A stretch of 64,000 nt of DNA from Streptomyces ficellus (GCF_009739905.1 NZ_CP034279.1:930001-994000); one strand, 5' to 3'; shown: positions 15,402-23,763, numbered from the stretch's first letter. Numbers and translations are program-made. The notes: a model not told the origin generated them from the sequence alone.

Positions 15402-15863
15402 TCAGGAGGCGGCGGGCGGTTCGGCCGGGCTGTCGCGGTGGATGACGCGGGAGCGCGTCAGGAGCCGTCCGTCGCGCCGGACGAGCTCGTCCTCGACGGT
15501 GAAGGTCGGCTGGAAGTTCACCTTGCCCTCGCGGTCGGTCTGGGTGACGAGGGTGTAGTACGAGACGCGCAGCAGGTCGGGGTCGGCCGCGTCGGTCTCG
15601 ATGATCAGGTGGCCGAACCAGTGCCGTACGGCGATGTCGCGGTAGCGGGGCAGGTTCGCCCGCATGCCGGCGATCATCTCCTCGCGGCCCCGCTGTCGCT
15701 GGCCGCCGGCGTGCACGACCTCGCCGTCCTCGGTGAAGGTGTCGGCGAACCCCTCGATGTCGAGGGCGTCGACCCGCCGCATCTGCCGGGCGTAGAAGGT
15801 CTGCACCTCGGCGTAGAGATCCCCGGTGACCTGGTTGGGCAGGGTCCCGACCGGCTGAGACAT
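15402..15863 (-). CDS. SnoaL-like (NTF2-fold) polyketide tailoring protein 2
   Basis: A 153-residue NTF2-fold protein paralogous to the gene at 7970-8500, sharing LYAEVQTFYARQMRRVD, DGEVVHAGG, a RDIAVRHWFGHLIIE strand and LTRSRVIHRDSP. The pair may have duplicated within this locus. The ATG at 15861-15863 has a GGGAG upstream. It is divergent from the LysR regulator, with an intergenic region carrying two palindromes, so it is a likely direct target of that regulator. A hydroxylase, cyclase or dehydratase-like role on an aromatic polyketide is inferred from relatives. Confidence 0.78.
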   Translation of the reverse strand: MSQPVGTLPNQVTGDLYAEVQTFYARQMRRVDALDIEGFADTFTEDGEVVHAGGQRQRGREEMIAGMRANLPRYRDIAVRHWFGHLIIETDAADPDLLRVSYYTLVTQTDREGKVNFQPTFTVEDELVRRDGRLLTRSRVIHRDSPAEPPAAS

Positions 15864-16071
15864 GGATACTCCCTTCGAGACGGCCGGCCCGGTGGCCGCG
15901 CCGATCTCCCCCAGCCTCCCGCGCGGTCCTGCAGCGTCACTGGAGACCGGCTCGGCAGGGGGCCGGGAGGGTCGGCACCCGTCCCGCTCCGCGGGGCCCG
16001 TGGGGTGCGGAGGGGGACGGGTTGCCGCCCAGGGCCCCGCGATGATCTTCCGCCGCCCCAACCACCGAGTC

Positions 16072-16112
16072 AATCCTAGGGATTGCTGCTCAGCCCCAAG
16101 GGATAGCTTGGG
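16072..16112. promoter_or_regulatory. Twin palindromes upstream of the LysR gene
   Basis: Two inverted repeats lie just before the lysR GTG. One is AATCC-TAG-GGATT (16072-16084), the other CCCAAG-N6-CTTGGG (16095-16112), which ends 3 nt before the start codon. LysR regulators usually bind two spaced dyads at the divergent promoter they control, so this fits the autoregulatory and activation sites for the lysR/SnoaL-like pair. Confidence 0.6.
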
Positions 16113-16115
16113 TCC

Positions 16116-17012
16116 GTGACTCTTGACGATCTGCGCGTCTTCATAGCCGTCTGCCGGGCGGGCAGCCTCAGCGCGGTCGCCCGTGACCTCGGCCGTTCGC
16201 AGTCGGCGGTGAGCCAGCACGTGAAGCGGCTGGAGCGGGAGACCGGCGTCGCCCTGCTGGAGCGCCACACCCGCGGTGTCGTCCCCACCCAGGCGGGGCG
16301 GGTGCTCCAGGCGGCCGCGGCGCACAGCATGGCCGGCCTCGACATGGCCGTGCGGAGCATCCAGGAATCCGTCCGCGGTGACGTCGGGTCGGTGCGGGTG
16401 ACGACGGGCGCCACGACGCTGCGGCACTTCATGTCCGAGGCCGTGGTGGACTTCCACCACCGCTACCCGCGGGCCAGTCTGGAGTTCCAGACCGAGAGTT
16501 CGAGCAGCCGGTGCTTCGACGCGCTCGCCGCGGACGACCTCGACCTCGCCTGGGTCACCATCGGCGAGCGCGTGCGCGGCATCGAGCAGCACCCGGTGGT
16601 CGAGCTGCCCTGGGTGCTGGCCGTCCGCGCCGACGACCCGCTCGCGGCGCGCCCGCGGATCGGGGCGGACGACCTGGCGGAGATCCGGCACATCCGGCTG
16701 CCGGCCAGGTCCACCTCCCGGGCGCACCTGGACGCGGCCCTCGCCGCGCTGGGCGTCCCCGGCCGCTCCGACACGAGCGTCGCCGACTGGGACACCGCCA
16801 TCCTGCTGGCCGAACTGGGCCTCGGCCACGCCGTGGTGCCGGACCTCCCCGGCCGGACCGCCGGGAGCGGCGGGGCGTTGCGGTTCGTGCCCGTCCCGGT
16901 GCTGCCGCCGCTGTCGGTGGGCTGGGCCGTGCGCAGCTGGGAGGCCCTGACCCCGCTGGCCCGCGCGTTCGCGGACACCGTGCGCCGGACGTGCGCGGGC
17001 TCCGGGGCGTGA
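16116..17012 (+). CDS. LysR-family transcriptional regulator
   Basis: A 298-residue LysR regulator. The N-terminal winged HTH is textbook (LDDLRVFIAVCRAGSLSAV, RSQSAVSQHVKRLERETGVALLERH) and the C-terminal two-lobed effector domain starts near residue 90. The GTG at 16116 is the only start that gives a complete HTH. It is divergent from the SnoaL-like gene and convergent with the aminotransferase, marking the right border of the polyketide locus. It is the only pathway regulator visible in this part of the cluster. Confidence 0.9.
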   Translation: MTLDDLRVFIAVCRAGSLSAVARDLGRSQSAVSQHVKRLERETGVALLERHTRGVVPTQAGRVLQAAAAHSMAGLDMAVRSIQESVRGDVGSVRVTTGATTLRHFMSEAVVDFHHRYPRASLEFQTESSSSRCFDALAADDLDLAWVTIGERVRGIEQHPVVELPWVLAVRADDPLAARPRIGADDLAEIRHIRLPARSTSRAHLDAALAALGVPGRSDTSVADWDTAILLAELGLGHAVVPDLPGRTAGSGGALRFVPVPVLPPLSVGWAVRSWEALTPLARAFADTVRRTCAGSGA

Positions 17013-17018
17013 GCCGCG

Positions 17019-17079
17019 CCGGCGCGGGCCGTCCGGAACGCCCCGCGCGGGGGCGGCACCGGGCGACGGCCCGCGCCGG
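17019..17079. terminator. Stem-loop between convergent LysR and aminotransferase genes
   Basis: A 14-bp inverted repeat (17019-17032 with 17066-17079) enclosing a second small GC hairpin near 17041-17053. It fits a bidirectional terminator. Confidence 0.5.
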
Positions 17080-17093
17080 GCCGGCGTCCCCGC

Positions 17094-18362
17094 TCAGCGC
17101 GCCCGCTGCTCGTACCCCACCAGGCGTACGCAGACGGCCAGGCCCTCGATCGCCTGTTCCAGCTCCGCGAGGCCGGGGTAGCTGGGCGCGATCCGGATGA
17201 CCGCGTCGCGCGGGTCGTCGCCGTACGGGTGCGTGGCCCCGGCGGGGGTCAGCACGATGCCCGCCTCCGCGGCCCGGCGGACGACCTCCTTGGCGCAGCC
17301 GTCCGGCACCTGGAGGGTGACGAAGTACCCGCCCCTGGGGGACGTCCAGGTGGCGAGCCCGGTGCCGCCGAGCTCGGCGTCGAGGATCCGCGCCACCGCC
17401 TCGAACTTGGGCTGGAGCAGGGCGCGCTGGCCCTCCATGTGGGCGCGCACACCGTCGGCGTCCTTCAGGAACAGGACGTGCCGCAGCTGGTTGATCTTGT
17501 CGGGTCCGATGGACCGCTTGGCGTTGTTGGCGAGGAGCCACGTGACGTTCGCGGGGGACGAGCCGAAGAAGGCGACGCCCGCGCCGGCCGCGGTGATCTT
17601 CGAGGTGGAGCCGAACACGAACGCCCGGTCGGGGTGGCCGGCGTCGGCGCAGGCGCCGAGCAGGTCGGCGATCTCGACGGGCTCGTCGGTGAGGTGGTGG
17701 ACGGCGTAGGCGTTGTCCCAGAAGATCCGGAAGTCGGGCGCGGCGGTGGGCATCGCGGCGAGCCGCGCCACGGTCGCGTCGCTGTAGCTGACGCCGTCCG
17801 GGTTGCTGTACTTCGGTACGCACCAGATGCCCTTGACGCTCGGGTCCTCGGCGACGAGCCGCTCCACGGCGTCCATGTCGGGGCCCTCGGGCGTCATCGG
17901 CACCGGGATCATGTCGATGCCGAACCGCTCGCACAGCGCGAAGTGCCGGTCGTAGCCCGGGACCGGGCACAGGAACGCGATCCGCTCCTGCTCCACCCAG
18001 CGGGACTCGGCGCCGGGCACCACGCTCAGCAGGGCGTGCACCAGGCAGTCGTGCATCAGCTCCAGGCTGGAGTTGCCCGCGGCGAGCAGCTGCGCCACCG
18101 GCACCTGGAGGACCTCCGCGAAGATCTCCCGCAGTTCCGGCAGACCGTGCAGTCCGCCGTAGTTGCGCACGTCCGTGCCGTCCGCGGCGGAGAAGCGCGT
18201 GCCGGGCAGGGCCAGCAGCTCGCCGGAGAGGTCGAGCTGCTCCGGGGCCGGCTTGCCCCGGGTGAGGTCGAGCGAGAGCCCGCGCCCCACGAGGGCCTCG
18301 TAGTCCTGGCGGGCGCGGTCGAGGAGCCCGCTCAGGGCGTCGGGGCTCAGCTCGGTGGTCAT
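17094..18362 (-). CDS. Aspartate-type aminotransferase (class I, Rv3722c-like)
   Basis: A 422-residue PLP enzyme of the fold type I aminotransferase group represented by M. tuberculosis Rv3722c, an aspartate aminotransferase. The N-terminal signature LSLDLTRGKPAPEQLDLS and NYGGLHGLPELREIF are typical. The PLP-lysine segment is VFGSTSKITAAGAG, preceded by FIFWDNAYAVHHL-type residues (RIFWDNAYAVHH), and a WTSPRGGYFVTL strand follows. It is monocistronic, with the ATG at 18360-18362. It looks like core nitrogen metabolism rather than part of the polyketide pathway and marks a return to housekeeping sequence. Confidence 0.85.
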   Translation of the reverse strand: MTTELSPDALSGLLDRARQDYEALVGRGLSLDLTRGKPAPEQLDLSGELLALPGTRFSAADGTDVRNYGGLHGLPELREIFAEVLQVPVAQLLAAGNSSLELMHDCLVHALLSVVPGAESRWVEQERIAFLCPVPGYDRHFALCERFGIDMIPVPMTPEGPDMDAVERLVAEDPSVKGIWCVPKYSNPDGVSYSDATVARLAAMPTAAPDFRIFWDNAYAVHHLTDEPVEIADLLGACADAGHPDRAFVFGSTSKITAAGAGVAFFGSSPANVTWLLANNAKRSIGPDKINQLRHVLFLKDADGVRAHMEGQRALLQPKFEAVARILDAELGGTGLATWTSPRGGYFVTLQVPDGCAKEVVRRAAEAGIVLTPAGATHPYGDDPRDAVIRIAPSYPGLAELEQAIEGLAVCVRLVGYEQRAR

Positions 18363-18453
18363 GGTGTGTCCTCTCACAGGTGCCGCGGCGGTGGGGGGCG
18401 GGTCCTGCGAGGATACAAACCGGGCGTGCCGGGCGGCCGCGAGGGTTCCGATT

Positions 18454-18471
18454 GTACCTACTAGTATGTAC
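18454..18471. promoter_or_regulatory. TetR operator (TACTAGTA-type palindrome)
   Basis: GTACCTACTAGTATGTAC is an 18-bp near-perfect palindrome (one mismatched pair) about ten bases before the likely TetR start codon. It is the kind of site expected for autoregulation by the adjacent TetR protein. Confidence 0.7.
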
Positions 18472-18480
18472 GCTCGGATC

Positions 18481-19062
18481 ATGGGGACGAGCGACACCAG
18501 GGGTACGCGGGAGCGGCTCATCGACAGCACGCGCGAGCTGCTGTGGGAGCGCGGTTACGTGGGCACGAGCCCGAAGGCCATCCAGGAGCGGGCCGCGGCC
18601 GGACAGGGCAGTATGTACCACCACTTCCACGGCAAACCGGACCTGGCTCTCGCCGCGATCGGTCGCAGCGCCGAGGAACTCCGGGCCAGGGCGGAGGCCG
18701 GCTTCTCCGGTCCCGGCACGGTGACCGAGCGGATCACCGGTTACCTGCGGCGCGAGCGGGAGGTACTGAAGGGCTGCCCGGTCGGCCGCCTCACCCAGGA
18801 CCCCGACGTGATGGCCGACCCGGAGCTGCGCCGCCCGGTCGAGGAGACCTTCGCCTGGCTCACCGGCCGGCTGGCCGCACTGCTGACCGAGGGGCGGGCG
18901 TCCGGCGAGTTCGGCGGCGGGCTCGACCCGGCGGCCACCGCGACCGCCCTGGTCGCGGTGGTGCAGGGGGGTTACGTGCTGGCGCGCGCCTCCGGTTCGG
19001 CCGAGGTGTTCGGCCGGGCCGTCGACGGCGCCCTCGGCCTGCTCGCCGCCCACTCCCGCTGA
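18481..19062 (+). CDS. TetR-family repressor
   Basis: A 193-residue TetR regulator: HTH in residues of about 8-55 (TRERLIDSTRELLWERGYVG, SPKAIQERAAAGQGSMYHHF) and a ligand domain with the LKGCPVGRL segment typical of the YxaF/LmrA-like subgroup. I take the ATG at 18481 because an upstream in-frame ATG at 18466 falls inside the palindromic operator. The divergent neighbour is the aminotransferase; the cupin gene downstream on the same strand is the probable co-regulated partner. Confidence 0.82.
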   Translation: MGTSDTRGTRERLIDSTRELLWERGYVGTSPKAIQERAAAGQGSMYHHFHGKPDLALAAIGRSAEELRARAEAGFSGPGTVTERITGYLRREREVLKGCPVGRLTQDPDVMADPELRRPVEETFAWLTGRLAALLTEGRASGEFGGGLDPAATATALVAVVQGGYVLARASGSAEVFGRAVDGALGLLAAHSR

Positions 19063-19136
19063 CGCGCCGCTCGCCCCTGACCCGTCCGCCCACCCCGCAC
19101 GGCCCACGCCTCACCGACCCGAAGGAGCCCGCCGCC

Positions 19137-19580
19137 ATGCGCATGGAGCACCCCGCCCCTCGCCCGCCCGGCCACGACGACCCGGCCACCGCCCGGCCGG
19201 ACCACGCCACGGACGCCGGGCACCGGGGACACGCCGTCAGCCGCGACCACCTGGTGACCGGCGACCTCGCCGCCCGGGCGGCCCCGGCCGAACGGATGGA
19301 GATGCACCGGGTCACCCTCCCGCCCGGCACGGTGGCCGGCCGCCACACCCACCCCGGCGGCGTCGCCGGCTACGTCACCGAGGGCCGGGTCGTCTTCGAG
19401 CTGGAGGGGCGGCCCGCGTGTGAACTCGGCGCCGGGAGCGCCTTCTTCGAGCCGCCGGGCGCGACCGTCCTCCGTTTCGACAACGCGTCGGACAGCCTGC
19501 CGGCCACCTTCGTCGCCTGGTACCCACTGGCGGGCGACGAGCCCTTGCTCCAGCCGCTCCCGGGCCCCGCCGCCCCCTGA
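19137..19580 (+). CDS. Single-domain cupin protein
   Basis: A 147-residue cupin. After a His/Pro-rich 45-residue N-terminus, the cupin motifs appear: motif 1 PGTVAGRHTHPGGVAGYVTEG with the metal-type histidines, and motif 2 around GAGSAFFEPPGATVLRFDN. A GAAGGAG lies upstream of the ATG at 19137. It follows the TetR gene by 74 nt and is probably its target. Small cupins of this type bind metals and small ligands; no substrate is evident. Confidence 0.75.
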   Translation: MRMEHPAPRPPGHDDPATARPDHATDAGHRGHAVSRDHLVTGDLAARAAPAERMEMHRVTLPPGTVAGRHTHPGGVAGYVTEGRVVFELEGRPACELGAGSAFFEPPGATVLRFDNASDSLPATFVAWYPLAGDEPLLQPLPGPAAP

Positions 19581-19614
19581 CCCACGGGCGACGGGCAAGC
19601 CCCACAACGGCGAA

Positions 19615-19644
19615 AGGCCGTATCGGATTTCTCCGATACGGCCT
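19615..19644. terminator. Hairpin terminator shared by the cupin and tRNA-Pro genes
   Basis: A perfect 13-bp inverted repeat (19615-19627 with 19632-19644, loop TTTC). On the minus strand it follows tRNA-Pro and ends in TTT, as expected for a tRNA terminator. Confidence 0.8.
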
Positions 19645-19662
19645 CCGACCAGCGTTTCCGCG

Positions 19663-19739
<77 letters not shown>

Positions 19740-19827
19740 ATGCCCGTCTGACCTGGGGTTTCCCCCGGCCCGGCGTGCACGAGAACAATACCGCACTCCT
19801 GCCGGTGATCACGAACCGCTTTGGACG

Positions 19828-19847
19828 CTTGACCTCAAGCGCGCTTG
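19828..19847. promoter_or_regulatory. Overlapping palindromes upstream of the split transketolase
   Basis: CTTGACCTCAAG (19828-19839) and CAAGCGCGCTTG (19836-19847) are two overlapping inverted repeats 20-40 nt before the transketolase start. TTGACC and TTGACG within them also look like -35 elements. A dimeric regulator binding here would block or guide transcription. Confidence 0.5.
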
Positions 19848-19866
19848 ACGTCGCACCGTGAGTGCC

Positions 19867-20562
19867 ATGACGAACACGGCTGAGACGTCCACGGCGGACC
19901 TGCACCGCCTGATGGCCCTGATGACCGGCGACGAGAAGCACGGGCCCGCCGCCACCTCCACGCTCGACGCCCTCCAGGTGCTCTACGACCGGGTGCTGCG
20001 GGTGACGCCCGCCACCGTCGACGCGCCGGAGCGGGACCGGTTCCTGCTGTCCAAGGGGCACGGCCCGATGGCGTACTACGCGGTCCTCGCCGCCAAGGGG
20101 TTCCTCGCCGAGGACCTCCTGCCGGGCTTCGGGTCCTACGACTCGCCACTCGGCCACCACCCGGACCGGATGCTGGTGCCGGGCGCCGAGATCGGCAGCG
20201 GCTCGCTCGGGCACGGGTTGCCGCTGGCGGTGGGGAGCGCGCTGGGGCTCCGGGCGCAGGGTCTGACCGACCCGCGCGTGTGGGTGCTGGTCGGGGACGC
20301 CGAGCTGGACGAGGGCAGCAACCACGAGGCCATCGCCTACGCGGGCGCGGCCGGCCTGGAGCAGCTGCACACGGTGGTGATCGACAACGCGTCGGCGTCG
20401 TACGCGCGGCCCGGCGGGATCGTGGCCCGGTTCGAGGCGGCGGGCTGGTCCGCCGAGACCGTCGACGGGCGGGACCACGAGGCGATGTACGCCGCCTTCA
20501 CCCGCCCACACCCGGGGCGGCCGCGGGCCGTGGTGGCCCGGGTCGAGCCCAAGAACGCGTGA
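19867..20562 (+). CDS. Transketolase N-terminal (TPP-binding) subunit
   Basis: A 231-residue protein that corresponds to the N-terminal half of transketolase. The substrate/TPP histidines lie in LLSKGHGPMAYYA and GSGSLGHGLPLAVGSALG, and the TPP motif GDxELDEGSNHEA (VLVGDAELDEGSNHE) is present. It should act with the C-terminal subunit 33 nt downstream as a two-chain transketolase or a related C2-unit transferase. The start is uncertain: a GTG at 19858 is in frame, and neither has an obvious ribosome binding site. Confidence 0.85.
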   Translation: MTNTAETSTADLHRLMALMTGDEKHGPAATSTLDALQVLYDRVLRVTPATVDAPERDRFLLSKGHGPMAYYAVLAAKGFLAEDLLPGFGSYDSPLGHHPDRMLVPGAEIGSGSLGHGLPLAVGSALGLRAQGLTDPRVWVLVGDAELDEGSNHEAIAYAGAAGLEQLHTVVIDNASASYARPGGIVARFEAAGWSAETVDGRDHEAMYAAFTRPHPGRPRAVVARVEPKNA

Positions 20563-20595
20563 AGAGAAGCGTGAAGAGAAGAGGGGGAGAACATC

Positions 20596-21495
20596 ATGGA
20601 CACGATGCGTGACCGGTTCATCGCGACGACGGGCCGGCTGCTGGACGAGGACCCGCGCCTGGCGGTCGTCCTGGCCGAGATCAGCGCCGACGGGTTCCAG
20701 CGGGCGGCGGCCCGGCACCCGGACCGGGTCGTCAACGTGGGGATCAGGGAGCAGCTGCTGATCGGGGTGGGCGGCGGGATGGCGCTGACGGGGATGCGGC
20801 CGGTGATGCACACGTTCGCGAGCTTCCTGGTCGAGCGGCCCTTCGAGCAGGTCAAGCTGGACCTGGGCCACCAGGGCGTGGGCGGGGTGCTGGTCAGCGC
20901 CGGGGCCTCCTACGACTGGCCCGCCGGTGGCTTCACCCACATGTCCCCGGGTGACGTGGCCCTGCTGGACACGCTCGACGACTGGACGGTGCACGTGCCG
21001 GGGCACCCGGACGAGGCGGAGGCGCTGCTGCGGCACGCCGTCGCGGGGGACGACCGGGTGTACGTCCGGCTGTCGCTCCAGGTGAACGACCGGGCCCGAA
21101 CCGTCACGGGCGAGGGTTTCCTCCGCGTGCGGGAGGGGCGCGGGGGTGTGGTCGTGGCGGTCGGTCCGATGCTCGACGGCGTCCTGGCGGCGACGGAGGG
21201 GCTCGACGTGACGGTCCTGTACGCCACCACCGTGCGCCCCTTCGACGGCGAGGCCGTGCGGCGCGCGGTGGCCGGCGGCGGGACGGCCGACGTCGTGCTC
21301 GTCGAGCCGTACCTCGCCGGCACCTCCACGGCCGCCGCCACCGAAGCCCTCGCCGACGTCCCGCACCGGGTGCTCGGCCTGGGAGTCGGCAGGCGGGAGC
21401 TGCGCCGCTACGGCGGCATGGACGAGCACCTGGCCGCGCACGGCCTCGACCCGCGGGGCCTGCGCGCCCGCATCACCGCCTTCCTGCGCGGCTGA
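20596..21495 (+). CDS. Transketolase C-terminal (pyrimidine-binding) subunit
   Basis: A 299-residue partner of the preceding gene. The Pyr domain has the catalytic-type glutamate segment VNVGIREQLLIGVGGGMAL and PVMHTFASFLVERPFEQVKLD; the C-terminal domain shows VVVAVGPMLDGVLAA and VLVEPYLAGTSTAA. A GGGGGAG ribosome binding site precedes the ATG at 20596. The pair is separate from any pathway here; paired half-transketolases of this type often serve dedicated carbohydrate metabolism. The leader has a repeated GTGAAGAGAAG. Confidence 0.85.
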   Translation: MDTMRDRFIATTGRLLDEDPRLAVVLAEISADGFQRAAARHPDRVVNVGIREQLLIGVGGGMALTGMRPVMHTFASFLVERPFEQVKLDLGHQGVGGVLVSAGASYDWPAGGFTHMSPGDVALLDTLDDWTVHVPGHPDEAEALLRHAVAGDDRVYVRLSLQVNDRARTVTGEGFLRVREGRGGVVVAVGPMLDGVLAATEGLDVTVLYATTVRPFDGEAVRRAVAGGGTADVVLVEPYLAGTSTAAATEALADVPHRVLGLGVGRRELRRYGGMDEHLAAHGLDPRGLRARITAFLRG

Positions 21496-21517
21496 GCCTT
21501 CCTGCGCCGCTGAGGCG

Positions 21518-21898
21518 TCAGCCCTCCGGCCCGCCCCGCCCGGCCGCCAGATCCGGGTGGGCGGCCAGGAGGCGGCGCGGGGCGGCCTGGCGCCAGGAGT
21601 CGGCGAGGACGGCGTACAGCTCGTCCTCGTCGTCCAGCGCCGCGAGCCGGACCCGCATCCAGGCGTAGTTGTCGTCGTGCCCCTCCCGGATGAAGAACTT
21701 TCCGGGCTCCGCGGCGATGAGCTCCTCCCGGTCCTCCTTGGGGCACTTGACGCCCATCACCCGGTCGTCGTCGTCCAGCGAGGCGAAGACCTTCCCGCCG
21801 GACCCCTCCACCCGGAACGTGGGCATGCCCCAGGCGAGCTTCTCCACGGCTCCCGGCAGGGAGAGCGCGATCCTGCGCACATCGTCGGCTGTGGCCAT
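21518..21898 (-). CDS. MmcQ/YjbR-family protein
   Basis: A 126-residue protein of the MmcQ/YjbR (double-wing DNA-binding-like) family: MATADDVRRIALSLPGAVEK with the 'LPGxxE' signature, then AWGMPTFRV, GKVFASL and the DNYAWMRVRL strand. It is a stand-alone soluble protein of unknown biochemical function. It converges on the transketolase pair with a 22-nt gap. It lacks an obvious ribosome binding site and may be leaderless. Confidence 0.82.
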   Translation of the reverse strand: MATADDVRRIALSLPGAVEKLAWGMPTFRVEGSGGKVFASLDDDDRVMGVKCPKEDREELIAAEPGKFFIREGHDDNYAWMRVRLAALDDEDELYAVLADSWRQAAPRRLLAAHPDLAAGRGGPEG

Positions 21899-22490
21899 GT
21901 GACGACCGTACGACCCACCACTGACAACGCCACCGGAAGCGGCCGGCCGGGGGCGCACCCGTCGCCCTGGCGCTCCGGGGCGCGCGCCGTGGAGCACCGC
22001 GGCGCGCGGTGCGCACCGGAAGGCACACCGACGCGCCGCTCCTGCGGGGCGGGGCCGGTGCGCCGGCGTACGCAGGCCTCCGGGAGGGCGCAGTCACCGC
22101 GCAGTGACCGCGCACAGAGGGAACCGATTCGGTCGACCTTCCTGCGGAATCGATCCGGCAGAGGTGTACCGGTGGGACTGCTGTGCATTCATGAGGTCGA
22201 GGACCGGCCCTCGGCGCCCTCTTCCTCCGAAAGCTTTGCCCTTGGCATGTGGCAGAAAGAAGCGCTGGGGGAATGCCCTTCGGATAGGAGCGGACAGGCC
22301 AGTACCACGCGACACATAATTTCAATCAAACGTCAACGCCAGCCGTTTCGGCCAGAGTTGACGACCATGTTGAACCGTTCCGGAATGATCAACACCATGT
22401 GGTGGTCGGCCTGTTCGGGACGGGACCACTGCCGATGCACCATCCGCTCGTACAACCGCGCGAGCAGGCGTTTCGCAGAGGAGGGCTCGC
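21899..22490. other. Long intergenic region, AT-richer 3' half
   Basis: About 590 nt between the divergent YjbR-like and acyl-CoA dehydrogenase genes. The second half (from about 22100) is notably AT-richer than the flanks. It contains an ACCGA-T-TCGGT dyad at 22123-22133 and an AT-rich stretch near 22310-22400 (…CATAATTTCAATCAAACG…), suitable for a regulated promoter and long leader. No convincing gene is seen. Confidence 0.5.
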
Positions 22491-23687
22491 ATGGACGGGT
22501 ACTTCGCCAGTCGACTGCATCATCAGCTCCGGCAGCACGTCCGGAATTTCGCGGAGAGCGAGGTCCGGCCGCTGATACCGGCCATGGAAGCGGCCCGCTC
22601 GGTCCATCGCGGGCTGTCCGCGCTGATCGCCCGGCAGGGCTGGCTCGGAGCGACCATCAGCAGGGATTACGGCGGGATGGGCGTGGGCCATCTCGGCAAG
22701 ACCATCATCATCGAGGAATTGTCGCGGGTCAGCGGCGCCATGGGCGCCATGGTGCAGGCCTCCCAGCTCGGCGCGGCCAAGATCGTGCACTTCGGCAGCG
22801 ACGACCAGAAGAAGACGTGGCTGCCGGCCATCGCCGCGGGCGAGTGCCTGCCGACCATAGCCGTCACCGAGGCCGAGTCGGGCGGCCATGTGCTGGGCAT
22901 GAGCGCCACCGCGGTGCGGGACGGCGACGACTACGTCCTGAACGGCCGAAAGGTGTACGTCGGCAACAGCCACATCGGGGACCTGCACGGGGTCGTCGTA
23001 CGGACGGGGCCGGGCTCCAAGGGGCTGACGGCCTTCCTGGTGGAGGCCGACCGGCCCGGCGTGCGGGCCGTTGACGAGAAACCCACCATGGGCCTGCACG
23101 GATTCAGCTTCGGCGAGCTCGTCTTCGAGGACTGCCGCGTCCCGGCGGTCAACCGGCTCGGTGACGAGGGCGACGGGCTGGCGGTCGCGTACTCCTCCAG
23201 TGTGCTCTACGGGCGGGCCAACCTCACCGCCGTGTCCCTGGGCCTGCACCGGGCCGTCCTCGAGGAGACCACCCGGTTCTGCGAGGAGCGGCACCGGTAC
23301 GGCAAGCCCCTGCACGAACTGCCCTCGGTGAAGCTGAAGCTGGGCCAGATGCAGTCCCGGCTGATGACGGCCCGGCTCGCCGCGTACCACGCCGTGCACC
23401 TGCTCGACGCGGGTCAGCCCTGTGACGCGGAGCTGATGAACGCCAAGCTCGTCAACGTCGAGTCGACGCTGGACTCGGCGCGCAACGCCATGGAGATCCA
23501 CGCCGCGGCCGGGCTCTGCACCGACCGGCCCATCGAGCGCTACCTCCGGGACGCGCACCACATTTTCGCCCCGGCCGGCACCTCCGACATCCAGCTGCTG
23601 CGCCTGGCCGAAGTGGCGCTGGGCACGGCGAAGGGCCAGTGGTCCGAGCGGCTCGCCGACGCCGTCCGGATGGAACCGGCCCTCTAG
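22491..23687 (+). CDS. Acyl-CoA dehydrogenase family protein with Asp at the catalytic-base position
   Basis: A 398-residue FAD acyl-CoA dehydrogenase: N-terminal helical domain, beta domain with IAVTEAESGGHVLGMSATA and GRKVYVGNSHIGDLHGVVV, and C-terminal helices with CEERHRYGKPLHELPSVKLKL-type residues. In the usual EYPxER region that holds the catalytic glutamate of many family members, this protein reads TDRPIERYLRDA, placing Asp where Glu is normal. Such a change suggests altered chemistry, perhaps an acyl-carrier-bound or oxidase-like substrate. An AGGAGG-like GAGGAGGGC precedes the ATG. It is monocistronic, preceded by a long leader. Confidence 0.84.
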   Translation: MDGYFASRLHHQLRQHVRNFAESEVRPLIPAMEAARSVHRGLSALIARQGWLGATISRDYGGMGVGHLGKTIIIEELSRVSGAMGAMVQASQLGAAKIVHFGSDDQKKTWLPAIAAGECLPTIAVTEAESGGHVLGMSATAVRDGDDYVLNGRKVYVGNSHIGDLHGVVVRTGPGSKGLTAFLVEADRPGVRAVDEKPTMGLHGFSFGELVFEDCRVPAVNRLGDEGDGLAVAYSSSVLYGRANLTAVSLGLHRAVLEETTRFCEERHRYGKPLHELPSVKLKLGQMQSRLMTARLAAYHAVHLLDAGQPCDAELMNAKLVNVESTLDSARNAMEIHAAAGLCTDRPIERYLRDAHHIFAPAGTSDIQLLRLAEVALGTAKGQWSERLADAVRMEPAL

Positions 23688-23701
23688 GACGCGACGTCCC
23701 C

Positions 23702-23744
23702 GGGGCGCACGTCCCCACGGGCTCCCCGCGGGGACGTGCGCCCC
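23702..23744. terminator. Bidirectional hairpin terminator
   Basis: A perfect 15-bp inverted repeat (23702-23716 with 23730-23744, 13-nt loop) between the convergent acyl-CoA dehydrogenase and conservon genes. Confidence 0.75.
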
Positions 23745-23763
23745 GCGCGTGGCGCGCGGCCTG

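Noticed and set aside
1..17012. Assigning the polyketide locus to a named compound such as hedamycin or trioxacarcin
   Set aside because: The core PKS, cyclases and glycosyltransferases are outside the window and no tailoring gene is unique to one compound.
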